A program made the position numbers and the translations under genes. A stretch of 64,000 bases of DNA from Amoebophrya sp. A120 (taxonomy: Eukaryota > Sar > Dinophyceae > Syndiniales > Amoebophryaceae): contig CAJINV010000012.1 in NCBI GenBank assembly GCA_905178155.1, positions 2,825,765-2,889,764 on the forward strand, read 5' to 3'. Each line of letters begins with the position of its first letter. The first letter of the stretch is position 1. Below the pieces are notes generated by a model. That model saw only the letters and a program-made list of their open reading frames with translations, searched no databases and was not told the DNA's origin. Positions 11,301-23,300 of the stretch are shown one piece after another.

Positions 11301-14300
11301 TTGTCATGCAAGCATTGCCAAAACAAAGGCAGCAGCTGGATTTGGGGTTTGGCATGACAAATGAGGGGGAGGGGGGGGTTGTGCACTCTCATACTTGGTG
11401 GACAATATCGAGAACAACGTGGTGAACATGGTCAGACATAGAGGGCAAACGAGTGATCTTAGGGGAAAGTCGCAGGCTGTCATGCGGATTTGCTATTTCC
11501 TCCTGATTTGTCATGCGAAGAGCACACCAAAAGCCCCCCCCCCATTCCATGCGGTCTGGAGTGATTAGATTTTTGGTGGGCGTTTTGCATCACAAAAAGC
11601 GCTCTCTAGGCTAATCCGCAATACAGGCTGCCTTTTTTCTTCGGACGAGCAGCGGCCGGAGAGATCACTCAGTTTCCGTTCATATCAGAAACTTAATCCG
11701 GTTCTGCGTGACCTCCATCAGAGGCGCGTAGATTCTCGTCTGCTTCGGGGGTCCGGCATTTGACGGGTGGTCATAGTCCACGCCGGGCAGGTGGTCGGAA
11801 AGGGAACGCCGGCGCGCACGGTAGTTGCTTGTGCCGCTCGACGCAGCCTCATCCCCGTCGGAGGTGCCATCCGGCAACAATCTCTGGTACAGCGGCCACA
11901 CCAGTTTGTATTCCTGCGTTAAGAACCCGCAAATGACCGCCAGACACAGCCCGCCAGACACTAAAACCGCGTGGAGAAAGGCGATTTTCAGAAACGTTTT
12001 GATCATTTGTTGGTACTGTTTCGTGAGAATTTGCGCCGTCAGAATTTCTATCAAATGTAAAAGTGTCTGGGTCTGGAAGATTCTGAGACTTGTCATGCAT
12101 GTTTTGCATTGGCCATGATGTCTGTGATGCATGCCCTAGCATCACATCGGAGGTCTACGGGCTGTTCGTCCCTTTGCCGTTCAGAGGCCTACTAAACTGA
12201 TAAATGCTAAGCTACTACGTAACGTAAACTTCTACTGAAAAATTAAGTAAATCGGAAAACTTAGTACTGCTACTTATACTTAAGCGCTTGTAAATATGTA
12301 TGGCAATAAATTCTGAAGGCCTTTCGTAAGAGCGGTAGCGGTAGAAGCAAAGGGGCTGGCGCGCGAAAAGGCAGGCACAACGCACAACATGGGACCGGGC
12401 CCATGCTGCGCGAAGGCGTACACTCGCAGCGAGCGTCTACGTAGGTCGAACATGATGCACAGCCCTGGAGGTCCTTATGCATGCAGGGACGAAGCACAGG
12501 GGAGGGGCCTCAAGCAAGGCCCCTGCTGCGCTAATCCGGACCGATTCAACAGCAAAAAGCTGTTGCGTCCCCCAGCGGCATACAGGTGCTCCGGCACACG
12601 AGAGCTGCGTCCACCCAAACCAGCAACCAGGGCGGCGCCTCCACCTGGTTTGGGAGCTCTCGTATGCAAGCATCATAAACTAAGAAACCTACCACAAACA
12701 ACACCCCGAGCGCAAGCGGCGGCAAAGGCATGCAACTACCGCTACAAAACTGACGAAGTCCCACGTAGTTCGACGTAGTTCTAGTTCAACGATACGGGCA
12801 CACGACAGACACACCGAAAATTGCGACTCTTTCTACTTCACGTACTTAGAGTTCTGTAGGAAAACGACTACACAGATTTTTTGAGGGCTTCGCGATGCCT
12901 ATTCCGCATGACAAATGCCCTCTCCGCGTAGCAAAAATTGCGCTCCCTTTGCATGCTGCTCATGCAATACATATTTTTTTGGAATCCAAATTCAGCATCA
13001 CAGGTTGCATTCTTCCAGACCCAGACATTTTTACATGTGATAATCTCGTCCTCTTTCAGCTGCACCTTGTCGTCGCTGTTGTTGTTGTTTTTAGCCGAAT
13101 ATTTCTTGTGTTTCTTCTTCTTCGATGAGTTATCGGTTTGAGGATCCTCTCCTTCGTCTGAGGAATTCGAATTCAATTCATCTTCTGGGTCTAGTTCGGA
13201 TTCAGATTCTGATTCGTCACTGCTCTCCGTTCCTGCCTCTGAAGATGCTTTATTTTCATCCTCCCCTCCACCACTGCTCGCGATACTGCTTGTGGTACTG
13301 TTGTTCGCAGAACTCCTTTTTTCCACTTTCCGTTTTATCCGCAGCTTTTTCCGCCGTAAAAAGGCCTCGATCCCGTACGTGTTGTTGTTCCTCACCCCCA
13401 ACCCTTTCGGATCTATCCTGTGTAAAAACGTCCCAACCCCAGAGTTGTCATGCAGGTTTTTTTTTTTTTTTTTTGATTGGGCCCCATTCGCATATAGTTT
13501 CAGTTTCAGTGGAGCGCCCCACCGGTTAAACACTTCTGATGGTGAACGAAAACCATATAAATTCATCATTTTTTTTAAGCTAGGAGCCGGTGTGCGTTAC
13601 TTAACATGTGAATTCTGATCTCACGGACACCGACCTGCGACTAAACAGGACCGGGCCGACACAATAATTCACACAGTTAAGCAGATGGCGCGGGTATATT
13701 GGTGCTTGTTTTTTGTTTGTACCATTTCCACTCTTGTCCTCTTCTCCAGCACCAAGGTCTCGCTCCACTTCCGTCAATTCCCCCCCTTTCACACATACTC
13801 TGCTGGCAAGGCAGAAAAAAAAGACGCAGCCCCTGTCGGAATAATTAATCAGAAAAAGCCCACACAGAAAATTCCTGCACCTACCTAGGGGCGACTAGGC
13901 AGATGAGGTGTGCCGAAGCGAGGGGAGTCTATGTGATTGAGTCAAACGTGTTCAATACTGCGCGGGAATGGCATGAGGGATCTGGTGCGGGGTCCGCTAA
14001 AAAAATATCGCAAAGGCGGCAATGGAGTAACGCTATCACTAATTTTTGACGACAATCTAATAAGTGGGGAGTTGTCATGCAGGTTTGCAATGACTGGAAC
14101 ACTTGTAATGCGTTTCCCCATGCCAGGCATTTCCAATCGTGTTTTGGCATTTGTAATGCCAAAAATAGGATGAGCAGCTGGATTTGTGATGCGGATGTCC
14201 TTGCTAACATGCACTACACAGCGCACTGCAACTTGTCATGCGTGGCTCCCAAAGCCTCTGCATTTGTGTTGCTAAGTTCCCAACTTGACTATGGGGTGGG

Positions 14301-17300
14301 GACGTTTTTACATAATGATAAGATCTTCCAGCAGTTTATGCAGCTCCTTTTTCACCGAAAACCCGAACAGACCCTTCCCGTTTGCGCGGGATTCCTGGGC
14401 GGTGAATTCGATAATCCGTCTCTTCCTAACCGGCTCTAGTTCCGCGTCGAGACATCTGATATCCTTCAGCTCATCCTCGTACATCCTGGTCGCTTATGGA
14501 TGTGTCAGGATCGAAATCGACAAAGTTGGAATGATTTGCAGTGCATAAAATGGATGCCAGTTGTAACCCAGTTTCCAAGTGGCGCATGACAAATTTGGGT
14601 AGGGCCGAAATCCACTTTGTAGTGCTGTTTGGGTAAGGAAGACGCCTTTTGTCATGCTACTTCAGCAGCTCCATTTCTACCCAGGAACAGGCTTACAATC
14701 TGCCTCCCTTGCCTACTCTGCAAGACTGGCATTTTGTGGGTTGCATTTTACGCATGACAAACTATTTCAACTTTATCGATTTCAATTCTGACACATCCAT
14801 ATCACTTTCCGCACGCGTTTTATCGGCCGCACGAAGGCCGCGAAGGTGAGAAAAGAATTTCGCTTCCGATACAAGCTGTTGGGGACAAACCGCATGGTCA
14901 GTCGGACGGATTTATCGAAGCAGAGACCTCCAGAATACAACACCTCAGACAGTGTTCCCATCCCCGTTTTCCTGACTAAATTTTTCGAAGACGTTTTCTG
15001 CGAGGTGCCGACTCGGCGAACAATCTTCGCCAGGAGCGTTTCGTAATCCACGAACATCTTCTGTAACTCCGGCTGCATGTATAACCCGCTCAGGTGTTAC
15101 AATCTCAAACGTTACAATAGAATCTGGCATTTCTCTGGCATCATGAGCATGACAGAGTCGCAGACCGTTCCACTTTCTGCAATACAAATTTCGCCAGATT
15201 GTAGCGCGGTTTGGGACTCCGGAACTTGTCACGCGCAGTCCTCTGAGAGCTGGCTAGATCATGCATTTCTTGCATCACAGATTTCCAGACTCTACTGTAA
15301 CGTTTGAAATTGTAACGTTTGAGCAGGTCATAGCATGGCTTTCGCGTTCTTTTCCACGATCCGCTCGATCCGCCAATTGTTCTGCATATCAAATGCAGAA
15401 ATGTGCTCTGGGTCTGGAAGGATCCGAACTTGTGATGCGTGTTTCGGATCCTACAAAGATCTGTGATGCATAAACGTGCAAAAGGTGTCCACTTCTGGCC
15501 ATTCTGGGAGGGCTTTTCTCATGCAGAATACGCATCACCAAGGAGGTGCAGAATCTGTGATGCTAGGCCCTGCATTCCAGACGTGGGGCAGTTTCAGTTT
15601 GGAAAAACTGCATGACAAATCTCGGAGTCTCCCAGACCCAGACTACATATTTGCATTTGATACTGCAACTCCTGCAGCAAAAACGCGTCGGATTTCTGCT
15701 GCATCTTCGCGATGGCCGCCGCTTTCGGGTTGGTCGTGTTCGACCACGCTCGCGCGTAGAATCGGAACCGGCGCAGAAACATCCCTTTGATTAGTCGAAA
15801 CTTGTGGAGGAAGAACAATCTCGGTTTCCTATAATCCGCTCAGGTGTTACAATCTCAAACAAACGTCACAATTGAGTCTACTGGAACATGTCGTGCATAA
15901 AAATTAGCATGAAAGACGCGCAGAGCGTTCTACTTTCTGCAATACAAATTTCGCCAGATTGTAGCGCGGTTAGGGAGTCCGGAACTTGTCATGCGCGATC
16001 CTATGAGAGCTGGCTGGCTAATGCACTTCTTGCATTACAGATTTCCATATTCTATTGCAACGTTTGAGATTGTAACACCTGAGCGCGGTATATTTCTGGC
16101 TCCAGATCCACAGGGCGAAGACGACGCGGTACTCCTCCGTGAAAATGCTGTTGAGGATGATGATGAGAAACCCAAAGAGGAGCAACACGCGTATCCTGTG
16201 TAAGTAAAAACGTCCCCATAGCACCAGAGTTGTCATGCAAATGCGCAATGACAGGAAAATTTGGGATGCGCATCACCATGAGAGGCATTTCCAGTCGTGT
16301 TTTGGCATTTGTAATGCTGTAGTAAACAGGATGAGGAAATGGCTTTCTCATGCGGCCTTATTCCTTCTGAACCAGCACTACACGAATCCTGCAGATGGAA
16401 ACTTGTCATGCAGAGCTCCCGAAACTTGGGGATTTGTGTTGCAGACTTCCCATCTTGACTATCGTGTGGAAACGTTCTTACATAGGATAACGCGGAGGAT
16501 GAATCCATCCGCAATGAACGGGTTTAAGAGAACGAGAAAACATAAAGTCCCGTTGCAAATCCTCCGCACGCAAAATTCCAGAGTTTCCTGGTCTGTCTAT
16601 GGAAGCGTCAGGATTGAAATCGGCAAAGTTGAAATAATTTCTCATGCATAAATTGCAAGGCATGAAGTGCCTCGCTTGCTGGGATGGCAAGTGAGGCCGA
16701 CTGTCAGCCTGTTTGGGGTCTGCGGTAGAGCTGCTAAAGTAGCATGACAAAAGACGCCCTCTGTCCCCAAACAGCGTGACAAACTGGATTTAGACGGTGC
16801 CGAAGTTTGTCATGCACCGCTTAAAAATTGGGCTTCCAACTGGTATCGATTTTATGCATAACAAACTATTTCAAATTTGAGGTTTCAATCCTGACACTCC
16901 CATACTGTCCGGTGCTCTGGCAAAAAATCGTCCCGTTGCTTCACTAAAGCGCGTATGCAGTGCAAAAAGCTAGAGTAGCTTAATGGTGGTATATGAATTG
17001 CATGACAAATTTGCGCAGCATGAAAAATGAAATTTGCCATGCTGGTCTGGCTTGGGAAGTAGACATTTGTCATGCTGCTTGCCATTTTTAGCGAGAGTAC
17101 GAGATTACAACTCTTTTGCACAGGATAGCACGGTAGATCGGCTGATCAAGAAAATCGTCATCGTCGGAGCTGTCCGAATCTTGCCCGCCTTCTCCATCCT
17201 CCCCACCGCCACTGTTCTTCTTCCCGCTCGCCCTGCCCGCCGCAGCTGCCGCGTCCGCGGCTGAATCGTTGTCGAACGTGTATGCATTGCAAAAGTATCG

Positions 17301-20300
17301 TACTAGTAGAAATCGCATGAGAAATGTCCTCAGCATGAGAAATGGAATTTCTGATGCTGATTTACCTTGGGAATCAGATTTGTAATGCAAGACTGCGATT
17401 ACTACGAGTACGATAGTCTTGCACAACATAACGTGGTGTTTTTCACGAAATAAAACGGGTCGTAGTCAAACACGAAAATTTGGTTCATGTACTCGCAGAA
17501 CTTTGCCAAGAAAACCCCAAAAAAGGGGATAAACCAGAGATACAGCGGGATGATCTTACTGCCCTGTGTAATGATCAAACGCCGGTAAATATGCAAGAAA
17601 AAAACTGTGTATGTAAGTGTAACTTTCTTGGAGGAACAGCATCACACGTTTGCTCTGCATGACAGAGAAAACCTGTAACGTGTAGCTAGTACGTGAAAAC
17701 ACGTACGAAAAGAGCCCCTCATGCACGTCCAGCATGACAAGTGTAACAGTTTTGCATTTCCTGCAACACAAAGTTACACTTACACAGTTTTTTTCTTGGA
17801 TAGTAAAGCTGCTCGAAATCTACCAGGCGGAAGAAGGAAACGAAGCGGCGCTCGCGCTCGGGTTGGAAAGAACTTAGGGTGGTTTTACTATTTTTGCCAC
17901 CACTAGAAACAACAAAACCCGGCACGTCTTCCACCCCGTCGCGCCAAAGTCTATAGAAGTGTCAGAATCGAAATTGACGAAATGGAAAAATTTGTGATGC
18001 AGAAAATAGATACCAACTGGAGCCTCAGTTTGTAAGTGGCGCATGACAAATTTCGGGAGCACCCATATCCAGTCTGTCATGCTGTTTGGTGAAAGAAGAC
18101 TGCTCCTGTCATGCTACTCTGGCAGCACATTGCATACCCCTAAACACGCTTACAATCGGTCTCGTTTGCCTGCTCCCCAATACAGGCCCCCGGTGACCTG
18201 CATTTTATGCATCACAAATTTTTCGATTTTGTCGATTTCGACTCTGACGCATCCATAAAGTCTGAGACCGGAGTATGGGTCGGAGAACATTTTTTTCACA
18301 GGTATCCTAGGGAAAAACGTCCCCACCCCAGAGTTGTCATGCAAATTTGCATGCCAAAAAAGTTTCTCATGCGAAGCCCCATGAGGAGCTTTTTCTAGTC
18401 GTGTTTTGGGATTTGTGATGCTAGAAATGGCATGATATTCTAGATCTGTGATGCTTCTGAAGTAGCTAAACAGTATTATACTACGAGGACAAATCTGTCA
18501 TGCGAAACAACCAAAGTTGGCCGATTTGTCTAGCAGATTTTCCATCTTGACTCTGGTGTGGGGACGTTCTTACACAGGATAACAGGCTCCTCCTGTTCTA
18601 CTAGCATGCTGTTCTTCGTCGCTTTCAACCTCGAGTTTTTCCCATCTTCCTCCCTCATGTTTTCGTCGAACATCAAACTGCCCGCATCCAGCACATCAAA
18701 ATTCGTCTCCTTCGTGTATCAAGAAGAAAAATCCGCCCTCCCCATAACAAAAACGGAAATCTGTGATGCAGATTTGCGGCAACAAACCAGCTTTGTCATG
18801 CTGGACGAGAAAAGATGCGGACTGTAGTGCTGGTTGGCGTGAGAACGCCTTGCGTCTTCAGCATGACAGGAGGCAGCTGGAAGTGAGAAGCAGCATGACA
18901 AATCGCCTGCAAACGAGTTCACGCACACAACTGCGGCTCTTGGCCTTCTAGCATTACAAGTCGATTTGTGTACTCAAATACAGCATCACAAGTTTCGTAT
19001 TTCGATATGGGGAGGTGGGATTTTTTCTTTTGATATCGTGGGCATGAGGTTCAACGACTCGCCCAGCGGCACGAACCCATTGAGAAAAGCCTCGATTTTC
19101 AGCTCCGACGTTCTCGCGAGCCGGGACGGGAGCGTGTGTGGTTTGAAGGTCTCCCTCTCCGCGTCTTCTGGCGGAACTTTGTCTTTCGCGGAGAGAAGTC
19201 GGCTGTAGAATTGCTGATTCGGGTATTTGCCCATGTCGAGAAACTCATCTGCGATGGTCAGCGAGTGTTGGGGTTCTGATTTGAATGCGGTTTTTTTCTT
19301 GTTTTTCACGGGAGACGATGCTGGGGTCGTGATAGTTGGGATAAACGAAGCCGTTGTCGGTAGGGTTATTGCTTCAGGCAAAAATCCACCCCCACCATCT
19401 CCTGGTCCTAAAGCCGAGGCGGTCGAGGGGGGAAGCAGCGGGGGCGGGGCGGGGCGGCCAGGTGCTGTGAGTAGTCCACCTGTTTTCTGATCGAGAGCCT
19501 CTACTTCCGTGGTAGTAAACAACGGTGGGGGTGCTGCGGAGGGGCGGGGCAGGGTGCTGCTCTTGTTGTCAACAGCGGTTTCTGATGTTTCATTTCCCCT
19601 ATTCCCACTACTGCTTCCACCGGGCAAAGGTATTCTCTGCGTTTCCTCAAGCAGTAGAATTTCGGGCGAGGAGGTCGTAGCGGTTTTATGGTGTGTTTCT
19701 GCAGTTTCTTTCGGTGTTTCGCTCTTCCCACGGTCCTGATTTTTGTCAACATCATCTTCGGGCGAAAACAAGTAGGATCTTTTCCTCAGCACCGGCTCGT
19801 CTGTTGTTCCTTGAGAAGGGGAAGATTTTTTTTGCGGGCTTGAACGTGCATTGTCACGGGGTCTAATCTTATCGTCATCCACGGGAGAAATGGATTTCGA
19901 ATCCGAGTCCGAAAACCTCCCAGACCGCTTGCTCGACGAACTTTCAATGCTCTTCGAATCATCATCGACGTCAACTCTGTCGTCGTTGACATTTACCCCC
20001 CGTTGCACAAATGATGAAGATGATGAACCTGCAGAAGAGGATCCTCTTGCTGTGTAATGTTCTCCCTCTTTCTGCAGGATGTTGAACATGTGGGCCCCTG
20101 AAGAAAGAACTTCAACTTGTTCTTCTCTTTGTCCCACCATCAAACCAGGTCGTGGCAACTCTTGTTCCGAAGCTGACACCACACTCGCCGAGGAGGACGA
20201 TTTTGGACTTAAAACCGTCAACTCAGACTCGGCATCTTCATCGATGTTATGATCACCAACAGGAGCTTCTGCCCCACTTATTTTCTCCCCCAGGAACGCC

Positions 20301-23300
20301 CGTCTTCGCTTTTTGTAGTTTTTCGCACTGCCTGCACCAGAGGATGACGAAGATTGGTCGGTAGCAAAAGTGTTGTCAAGGTCTTTCACATTTTCAACGG
20401 TGTTGTCGTCCCTCGTGTACGTGGTATTCTCCTTGCGGCTGCGGGGGTCTGGTGGCTCTTTCTTCTTCGGCGGCGGGAGCTGCTTTTCTTCTTGTTCCGT
20501 CGGTGCTACAAGCTGCTTCTTACTGCTTGTTTTCCACCCGCCGGAAACTTTTCTTGGACAGCATGTGCAGCAGCTGTTGAAGCAGCATCTCCAAAACGCA
20601 GTCCACCAAGACGAGGCACGCTCTACTTTTTGCAGATTTTGCTGCTTCTGGTCATCACCATCAATAGCCTCCGGGTAGAAAAACTTCATTAACGCCTTGT
20701 TCTGTTCCAACCCGGCACCACCCGCTCCATTCTTGCATATCCGGCTCAGCTGTCTCCGCCGGGAAAAGACGTCGTCAAAATCCGTCAATTCCCCCGTTTT
20801 TGACACCTGTTTCCAGTCGAAAAAGCACTTTTTCTCCCGCCGACTGAAGAACAGAAATTCCTCGTCCCAATTTTTCAAATTGTTCAAATTATCAAGCTCA
20901 GTATCAAAAGCCTCTTTTGTTTCCTCCAACGCACGGGACTGTGGGGTTTCGAGCAAGATGTCCAGGTCTTCGTCGCAATAGCTCGTGTTTAATACACCGC
21001 GTCTGCTCGTCGTCGCAAGTTGCTGTGGTCCTGCGGCACCAGCACCAGCACCTTTCGGCGTTTTCATATTCCGCGACGCGGAGGACGATCCGCCGGCACT
21101 TGCGAGGGAGATCGGGCTTTTCACAGCGGCGGCGAGAAGTTTTTTGTTGTTTTTCGGCTTCTTCAGCAGCAGGCCAAAACTTTTGTTCGGCGTGGTGATT
21201 TGCACCTTCGCTGGGGATGATGATGTTTTACCACTCTTTTGGTCGCCATGAGGACGTCGAGGACCTACGTCAGCAGTAGAAGACTCGCTGTCGCTGCCGG
21301 AAGAGGAGGATCCACCTTCGTCTAGCTCACCTGTCCTCCCGTCTCGTCCCTCCTCCACCGCACTACTATTGTTGTAGAACTCCCCCGTGTGGATTTTCGC
21401 CTTTGCCTTAAAATTCCGCAAAACGTCCTTCTTGTCTTGGTACCGGTGAAACAGCAGGTACATCCACATGTTCGACCGCTGCACAATCAAATACCGCCAG
21501 AAGATCGCCGAGGGTGACCAGTTATGCATTGCAAAAGTATCGCACTCGTAATAATTGCGTTTATGCATTACAAATTTTCTTTTTCATCTTAAGGCAAATC
21601 CGCATTACAAATTTATTCTGTAATGCTAACTCAATTTGTCATGCAATTCATACTAGTACGATGCTTTTGCACAGGATACCAGTAGCCGAAGAGAATCATG
21701 GTCAAGTTCTTTACATGGGACAATTTCCTCGGAATCTGATTGAAAAAGTGGTACAACTTCTCATCCAACTCGTGCTCAAAAAGTATCGCAATAAAAAACT
21801 GTTCCACTGTGAACTTGTGATGCAGAGAACGAAGCACCAGAGTGTTTGTCTTGCTACATCTCTAACACAATGGATTTTCAAGCGTGTTTTCCCTTGGGAA
21901 ACGCGCATGGCAAATTTTCTGTGTCATGTGTGCCAAACTTGTGACGCAGATCTTGCAAAACCATCACAGTGAAACAGTTTTTTCACGGGATAAAAAGCTT
22001 GCGGTTTTTATTTTCCTGCTTCTTTGACGTTCCAGCAGTATCCGGCTTCTTTTCATCTGCCTTATTTGTAGTTGTTGTGTCTTTCTTGTTCTCCTTATTC
22101 TTCGGGCTCAGCGACAAAGCCCCCTTGGACGCGGCTGCCTGGGCGTTCAGAGAATTTTCCAGCTCTTCTATTACAATGAAAAATGCCCCCACCCCCGAAC
22201 TTGGGAGCATTTGTATTGCTCACCTTTCCAAATGAAACAATCGCCCTCTTGCATCTATCAGTATCACAGGTTTTCAATCATGAATTATAGCAAAACTTTG
22301 TATTGCAAAAGACCCCAGCAAGAGCGGGCCTTCATACAAGCGATGCGATACACGCTTAGACTCTGCATCAGCGAGATTCACACTCCTTTCATGCATGACA
22401 AAAAGTTTTCATTTGGAAACTTTGCATCACAAATTTTGGCAACTTTGGGGATGGGGGCACTTTTCACTGTAATATCTTCTTGCTCGGAAAGGATGATCGG
22501 CGGCGGCTTTGGCGAAGCGGATTGCTGTATCAAATGCAAAAATGTCTGGGTCTGGAAGGATCCGAACTTGTGATGCGCATTTTCGAACACAGAAAAATCT
22601 CTCATGCATAGGTAGCAAAAGCTGCTCAATTCTGTCACCAAAATGGGGGATTTCTCATGCGGGTTCGGCATTGCGGAGGCTTCTCGAAACCTGTGATGCT
22701 AGAGCTTCCATGCCAGACCTTCTGTGTCATGCACAAACAGCATGAATCTTCCAGACCCAGACATTTTTACATTTGATATGCTGCGATAACTCCGAGATCG
22801 TCTTTTCCTCCATACCAAAATTATCGTCCTCGTCGTGGTTAATATTTTCGCCAAAATCCTCTCCTTCCTCCACCACATACAAGCCCCCAGTACTTCTATC
22901 CGGTTGCTTCGCGAACTGGAAATTCGAATAGTAGCCGAGCTCGAACATTTTCTCCAGTTTTTTCTCGATTTCCTTCCCCGCTTTCTGCCTTCTAAGCTCC
23001 TTCAACTCGTTAGAAAACTGTTGTTTCTCAAAATCCTCGTCCTGTTCCAACTTCTCTTTCCACCACGTCTGCCTTTCCAGCGGGGACCAGGACCACGCCC
23101 GGCAGTGCTTCCCCGGCTTGCTACTCCAGACATTCGGGTAGAGGTAGAAGTGGGTCAAGTTGCTGTAGAAGTTGTTGCGTTCCTCCTTCGCCTCCTTGGC
23201 CCGTTTCCTCCGCGCGAAGAAGTTCAGCACCGGGTCTTGCCCGTACGTTTCATACAGCCAATGGAGAGAGAAAATCGGAAAGAGAATCAGGCTGTAAGTC

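Larger units (their letters stand above)
9542..12048 (-). other. Channel-like membrane group of giant protein
   Basis: The spliced protein contains MIKTFLKIAFLHAVLVSGGL, FLTMFTTLFSILSTK, MGRLVFAIANLLFAVIAVEL followed by FAKY, and DLVQILFLVMVGFFLYLPGP. The third run resembles an S5-type helix of cation channels (alternating Phe/Ala/Ile/Leu ending ELF). I see no clear selectivity-filter motif, so the channel idea remains weak. Confidence 0.4.
14802..17589 (-). other. Membrane segment group of giant protein
   Basis: Spliced exons read IIPLYLWFIPFFGVFLAKF, then an acidic linker, then two adjacent hydrophobic runs (LCFLVLLNPFIADGFILRVL and LLFGFLIIILNSIF). A basic segment follows that leads to a cytosolic-looking Arg/Lys-rich stretch. 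Five introners of four families interrupt this group without breaking the frame. Confidence 0.6.

Noticed and set aside
13760-13790. Match to the small-subunit rRNA universal word GAATTGACGGAAG on the minus strand
   Set aside because: The match does not extend to either side, so there is no rRNA gene here.
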